Source: Actinomycetota bacterium (GTDB lineage: Bacteria > Actinomycetota > Acidimicrobiia > Acidimicrobiales > Poriferisodaliceae). From it: a stretch of 16,763 bases of DNA. The stretch lies in the NCBI GenBank assembly GCA_002731665.1, contig PCCJ01000104.1:1-16763 (forward strand), given 5' to 3'. Shown here piece by piece: positions 13,836-16,763 of this stretch; position 1 is the stretch's first letter; each line of letters opens with the position of its first letter. Both the position numbers and the translations under genes were made by a program. The notes beneath the pieces are model-generated. The model had not been told where the DNA came from. It did not search any database and worked only from the letters and a program-made list of their open reading frames with translations.

Positions 13836-16265
13836 TTAGTTACGTCCCTTGCGACGCCGACGGCCACGACCATCATCATCAAGCCGAGGCCCAAGGTCTC
13901 CGAATTCTGCTTTTGCGATGCTCTCGAAATGCTCTTCGAAGGAGACTAGCTCTCTAGCTGGAGCTTCTTCAGAAGAAGGTGCATCTTTGGAAGGTGATAC
14001 TTTCGCAGGTGCCTGTTCTTCAGCGACTTTTGCTTCAACTTCTGGATCTGCTGCTTTTGGGGCTGCTGATTCTTCAGTTTTAGCTTCAGTGGCATCGTTT
14101 GAGATCATTGAAAGCGAAAGCTTTCCATTCGGATCGATATCGTCTACCGCAACTCGAACAATATCTCCTACGTTCAGAACCTCTTCGACTTTATCTAACC
14201 TTTTGTTACCGCCGATTTTGCTAATGTGCAGCAAGCCATCGGTACCCGGCAGGATGTTAACAAACGCCCCGAATTTGGTTATATTTACGACTCGGCCATC
14301 ATATTCAGCCCCAACGTCTGCTGTCGGTGGATTAATTACTAAACGCACCTGTCGCTCAGCTTCTATGACTTTAGAGCGGTCGCTCGAACCAATACTAACT
14401 AGTCCAACCATTCCATTATCATCTACTGATATGTCAGCACCGGTTTCCTCTTGAATCGTGTTGATTACTTTTCCACGAGGACCAATAACTTCGCCGATCT
14501 TGTCGATAGGGATTTCGAAACTAACAATTTTAGGAGCGTTTCCGCCTACATCTTCTCGAGGTTCAGCTATCGCAGAATTCATAACTTCGAGTATCTGCAA
14601 CCGAGCCTGACGAGCTTGAGATAACGCCTGTGTAAGTACTTCGGCAGGAATACCTTCGATCTTGGTGTCTAACTGAAGTGCTGTGATGGCATCTTCAGTT
14701 CCAGCAACCTTGAAGTCCATATCTCCAAATGCGTCTTCAGCACCCAGAATATCAGTCAAAGTGACATACTCGCCTTCGGCGTATACAAGACCCATTGCGA
14801 TACCTGAAACATGTGCACGAATTGGCACACCCGCATCCATTAGCGACAGGGAAGATGAGCAAACTGAACCCATCGATGTTGATCCATTCGAAGAAAGAAC
14901 ATCAGAAACCAGCCGAAGAGTATAAGGAAAACTTTCCTTCGACGGAATCACAGGTACCAGCGCTCTTTCTGCAAGCGCGCCGTGACCGATTTCTCTTCGC
15001 TTTGGGCCACGCATAAATCCAGCTTCGCCAGTGGAGAAAGGTGGGAAGTTGTAATGATGCATGTACCGTTTGCGGTCATTTGGATTCAACGTATCGATGA
15101 GCTGCTCCATGCGGCTCATTCCCAACGTGGTCACATTAAGAACTTGAGTCTCACCTCGTTGGAACAAGCCTGAACCATGGGCCGTATCTCCGATGTAACC
15201 AACCTCAGCTGACAATGAACGAACTTCATCTCGAGCTCGCCCATCAATGCGGAAACCATCTTTGACAATCCGGCGTCTCACTATCTCCTTAGTAACTGAG
15301 CGAACAGCTGCACCAATTTGTTTTGACGCATCAGACTGATCTGAAAATTCTGCTTCGATTTGAGCTCTGATTTCCAGCGTTGCTGCGCTTTGCGCAGCTT
15401 CACGTTCCGCTTTATCGGCGATAGACATAATTTCTGTCAATCGAGGCACTGCTATCTCACGAACTCTAGAAATTATCTCATCGCTGTAGTCAACGCTCGA
15501 AACCCAGTCAAGTTTATCTATTTCCCCACACTTAGCGCGCAATGATTTTTGAAGCTCAATGACATCATCGATCCACTGCTTGGAAGCTTCCAAGCCCTGC
15601 GAAAGAACCTCTTCAGTTACTTTTGGAGCCCCTTGGTCATAGAACTCAAAAGCTCGTTCCGTTCCGCCGGCTTCCACCATCATGATTGCGATCTCGCCGT
15701 TATCTAACTGACGACCTGCAACAACCATTTCGAAGGTTCCAGCTTCGCCCTCTTCATAAGTAGGGAATGGGACCCACGTGCCATCGATGGTATAAGCAAG
15801 CCGAACTGCCGCTACTGGTGACTCAAATGGTATGCCACTAACCCAGAGAGCTGCGGAAGCACCATTAAGCGCTATTACATCGTACTGATTCTGTCCATCG
15901 ACTCCGAGGATCGTGCCTACTACATGAGTGTCATGGCGGTACGAATCAGGGAAATTTGGACGCAAGGGCCTATCAATAAGCCGACAAGCCAAAATCGCAT
16001 CATCTGATGCACGGCCTTCTCTACGAAAAAAAGATCCTGGAATCCTACCCGCCGCATACATTCGTTCTTCAATATCGACAGTAAGTGGAAAGAAATCCGC
16101 ACCATCACGCGGTTTCGCTGATGCTGTAGCGGTAACTAGGATCTGAGTATCTCCGATCCTTGCCGTAACAGCTCCATTTGCCAGACCAGCAAGTTTGCCG
16201 GTCTCAAATGATATGACTTTGTCGGTTCCTGATATAGGTCCCGATACAGAAATGGCATTAGCCAT
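13836..16265 (-). CDS. pnp: Polyribonucleotide nucleotidyltransferase (PNPase)
   Basis: PNPase is a trimeric 3'-5' phosphorolytic exoribonuclease. The 809 residues contain, in order: a first RNase PH domain with FFRREGR (79-85); a helical linker (about 240-330); a second RNase PH domain with SNGSTSM (459-465) and the catalytic D511, D515, D517 and K519 (GDMDFK); a KH domain with IGPRGK (594-599); and an S1 domain (about 653-720). An acidic, Ala/Pro/Glu-rich tail of some 85 residues follows, ending in a short conserved-looking SFEEHFESIAKAEFGDLG and a basic end (GRGRRRRKGRN). Start choice: ATG at 16265 has AAGGAG (16274-16279) eight bases upstream. The open frame continues 30 codons further, but that part contains the ribosome site and hairpins. 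The gene follows rpsO, as in many bacteria. Confidence 0.97.
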   Translation of the reverse strand: MANAISVSGPISGTDKVISFETGKLAGLANGAVTARIGDTQILVTATASAKPRDGADFFPLTVDIEERMYAAGRIPGSFFRREGRASDDAILACRLIDRPLRPNFPDSYRHDTHVVGTILGVDGQNQYDVIALNGASAALWVSGIPFESPVAAVRLAYTIDGTWVPFPTYEEGEAGTFEMVVAGRQLDNGEIAIMMVEAGGTERAFEFYDQGAPKVTEEVLSQGLEASKQWIDDVIELQKSLRAKCGEIDKLDWVSSVDYSDEIISRVREIAVPRLTEIMSIADKAEREAAQSAATLEIRAQIEAEFSDQSDASKQIGAAVRSVTKEIVRRRIVKDGFRIDGRARDEVRSLSAEVGYIGDTAHGSGLFQRGETQVLNVTTLGMSRMEQLIDTLNPNDRKRYMHHYNFPPFSTGEAGFMRGPKRREIGHGALAERALVPVIPSKESFPYTLRLVSDVLSSNGSTSMGSVCSSSLSLMDAGVPIRAHVSGIAMGLVYAEGEYVTLTDILGAEDAFGDMDFKVAGTEDAITALQLDTKIEGIPAEVLTQALSQARQARLQILEVMNSAIAEPREDVGGNAPKIVSFEIPIDKIGEVIGPRGKVINTIQEETGADISVDDNGMVGLVSIGSSDRSKVIEAERQVRLVINPPTADVGAEYDGRVVNITKFGAFVNILPGTDGLLHISKIGGNKRLDKVEEVLNVGDIVRVAVDDIDPNGKLSLSMISNDATEAKTEESAAPKAADPEVEAKVAEEQAPAKVSPSKDAPSSEEAPARELVSFEEHFESIAKAEFGDLGPRLDDDGRGRRRRKGRN

Positions 16266-16273
16266 TGTTTCTT

Positions 16274-16297
16274 CTCCTTCGGCAGGGCCTTCCCGCC
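16274..16297 (-). promoter_or_regulatory. pnp ribosome binding site with adjoining hairpin
   Basis: AAGGAG (16274-16279) lies eight bases before the pnp ATG and fixes the start. Two bases upstream, GGCGGG can pair with CCTGCC (16281-16297, five Watson-Crick pairs and one G-U, five-base loop). A stable stem this close to the ribosome site could limit translation initiation. Confidence 0.6.
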
Positions 16298-16310
16298 TAT
16301 GATTTATATT

Positions 16311-16368
16311 CAGTTGATAGACGTTGATTACTCGAATAATTTTCCGAGTCATCAACGACTACCAACTG
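16311..16368 (-). promoter_or_regulatory. Long hairpin in the rpsO-pnp intergenic leader
   Basis: Two 24-base arms (16311-16334 and 16345-16368) are complementary at 21 positions, with one G-U and two mismatches, around a ten-base loop. The 34-odd bases between it and the ribosome site are otherwise plain. Comparable long hairpins between rpsO and pnp in Escherichia coli and Streptomyces are cut by RNase III and, in E. coli, mediate PNPase autocontrol. No T-run follows, so it is not a terminator. Confidence 0.8.
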
Positions 16369-16437
16369 CGAGATAGCGACAACTTTTGCTGAGCTATAGC
16401 CGTTCGCGCAGTAGGAATCGGATAGTCGAGGCAAGTT

Positions 16438-16695
16438 TTAACGGCGCAGGCCGAGCTTCGCGATCAGGGCTCTATAACGCTCTATGTCATTTTTGATCAG
16501 ATAGTCAAGTAAACGCCGACGACGCCCGACTAACTTCAACAAACCACGGCGACTGTGGTGATCTTTTACGTGGATCTTCAAATGACCGGTTAAATGGTTT
16601 ATACGGTCAGAAAGCAGCGCAACCTGCACTTCAGGCGAACCTGTGTCTGTTGCGTGTTTCCCGTGTTCTGTCATCGTGGATGACTTATCTGCCAT
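16438..16695 (-). CDS. rpsO: 30S ribosomal protein S15
   Basis: S15 binds the central domain of 16S rRNA and helps assemble the small-subunit platform. The 85 residues include the hallmark [35 protein letters not shown] and the basic RRRRLLDYL stretch, running to LGLRR at the end. The N-terminus is slightly divergent. Start choice: ATG at 16695 follows AAGGA four bases upstream. The open frame extends four codons to a TTG (16707), but that overlaps the ribosome site and is unlikely. rpsO heads the pnp operon, with a 172-bp leader before pnp. S15 often controls its own mRNA through the 5' leader, of which 68 bases are visible here. Confidence 0.97.
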   Translation of the reverse strand: MADKSSTMTEHGKHATDTGSPEVQVALLSDRINHLTGHLKIHVKDHHSRRGLLKLVGRRRRLLDYLIKNDIERYRALIAKLGLRR

Positions 16696-16717
16696 GAATT
16701 CCTTCAACGTCTTAGGA

Positions 16718-16740
16718 TGCCACGGATAGTAGGGGTGGCA
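16718..16740 (-). promoter_or_regulatory. Hairpin in the rpsO 5' leader
   Basis: TGCCAC (minus strand, from 16740) pairs with GTGGCA (to 16718) around an eleven-base loop, ending about 22 bases before the rpsO start codon. It could be part of an S15-binding leader RNA, or the distal part of a terminator for an upstream gene. No T-run follows, which favours the leader role. The window ends too soon to see the rest. Confidence 0.4.
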
Positions 16741-16763
16741 ATCATCATCTGATGTGCGTAAAA

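Noticed and set aside
13849..14454. A 201-codon open frame opposite the pnp 3' end
   Set aside because: The Ser/Ala-rich translation mirrors the Ala/Glu-rich tail, KH and S1 coding region of pnp. It is a composition artefact.
16266..16355. A 30-codon N-terminal extension of pnp starting at 16355
   Set aside because: It would cover the AAGGAG ribosome site and part of the long hairpin, and known PNPases start near the MANAISVSG-type sequence. The ATG at 16265 fits.
16696..16707. TTG start adding four residues to rpsO
   Set aside because: The ATG at 16695 has a ribosome site that overlaps these codons; S15 homologs do not need the extension.
1..16763. CRISPR arrays, tRNA or rRNA genes, insertion sequences, prophage or toxin-antitoxin genes
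   Set aside because: I found no regularly spaced repeats, cloverleaf-like segments, transposase motifs or terminal inverted repeats. Almost every base is covered by recognisable chromosomal genes.

Overview
The window looks like a piece of chromosome from a free-living actinobacterium, most likely a lower-GC, possibly marine, member of the Acidimicrobiia. The evidence is gene order plus family content: rpsO-pnp-dapB and dapA-rnj-ftsK are blocks seen together in actinobacteria. They are combined here with lipid or xenobiotic-type enzymes (P450, acyl-CoA ligase, SDR) and an RNase J rather than only RNase E. The sequence is clearly less GC-rich than typical actinobacteria. The lineage is an inference; no rRNA gene or database search supports it here.

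Layout from left to right. (1) A cytochrome P450, cut by the left window edge (minus), and a metallo-beta-lactamase-fold hydrolase (plus) are divergent across a 49-bp gap. (2) A long minus-strand run reads from position 8723 down to 1860: a ferritin-like diiron protein, an unrecognised winged-helix protein, dapA, rnj (RNase J) and ftsK. The first four are packed with 16-bp, overlapping and 2-bp junctions and look like one transcription unit. ftsK follows after a 91-bp gap with small inverted repeats. (3) A 156-bp region (8724-8879) holds a good promoter for that run and an 11-bp direct repeat. (4) A minus-strand pair follows: an AMP-forming acyl-CoA ligase and an SDR oxidoreductase, 6 bp apart. 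(5) A DedA/VTT-like membrane protein (plus) is divergent from the ligase and convergent with the next operon. (6) The minus-strand block at the right end is rpsO-pnp-dapB-rbsK. It has a long, almost perfect hairpin between rpsO and pnp and a terminator-like hairpin between pnp and dapB.

How the genes work together. rpsO, pnp and rnj serve translation and RNA turnover. dapA and dapB are consecutive steps of diaminopimelate/lysine synthesis, feeding peptidoglycan. ftsK moves chromosome ends at division. These housekeeping genes are interleaved with oxidative and acyl-activation enzymes whose substrates cannot be read from sequence. No mobile element, tRNA, rRNA or CRISPR array is visible, and no gene-free stretch exceeds about 175 bp.

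The points most worth a second look are: the diiron protein and winged-helix protein tightly coupled to dapA, where many actinobacteria carry thyX; a His-to-Glu change at a normally conserved metal-site motif of RNase J; the long rpsO-pnp hairpin; and the repeat-bearing promoter at 8774-8874.
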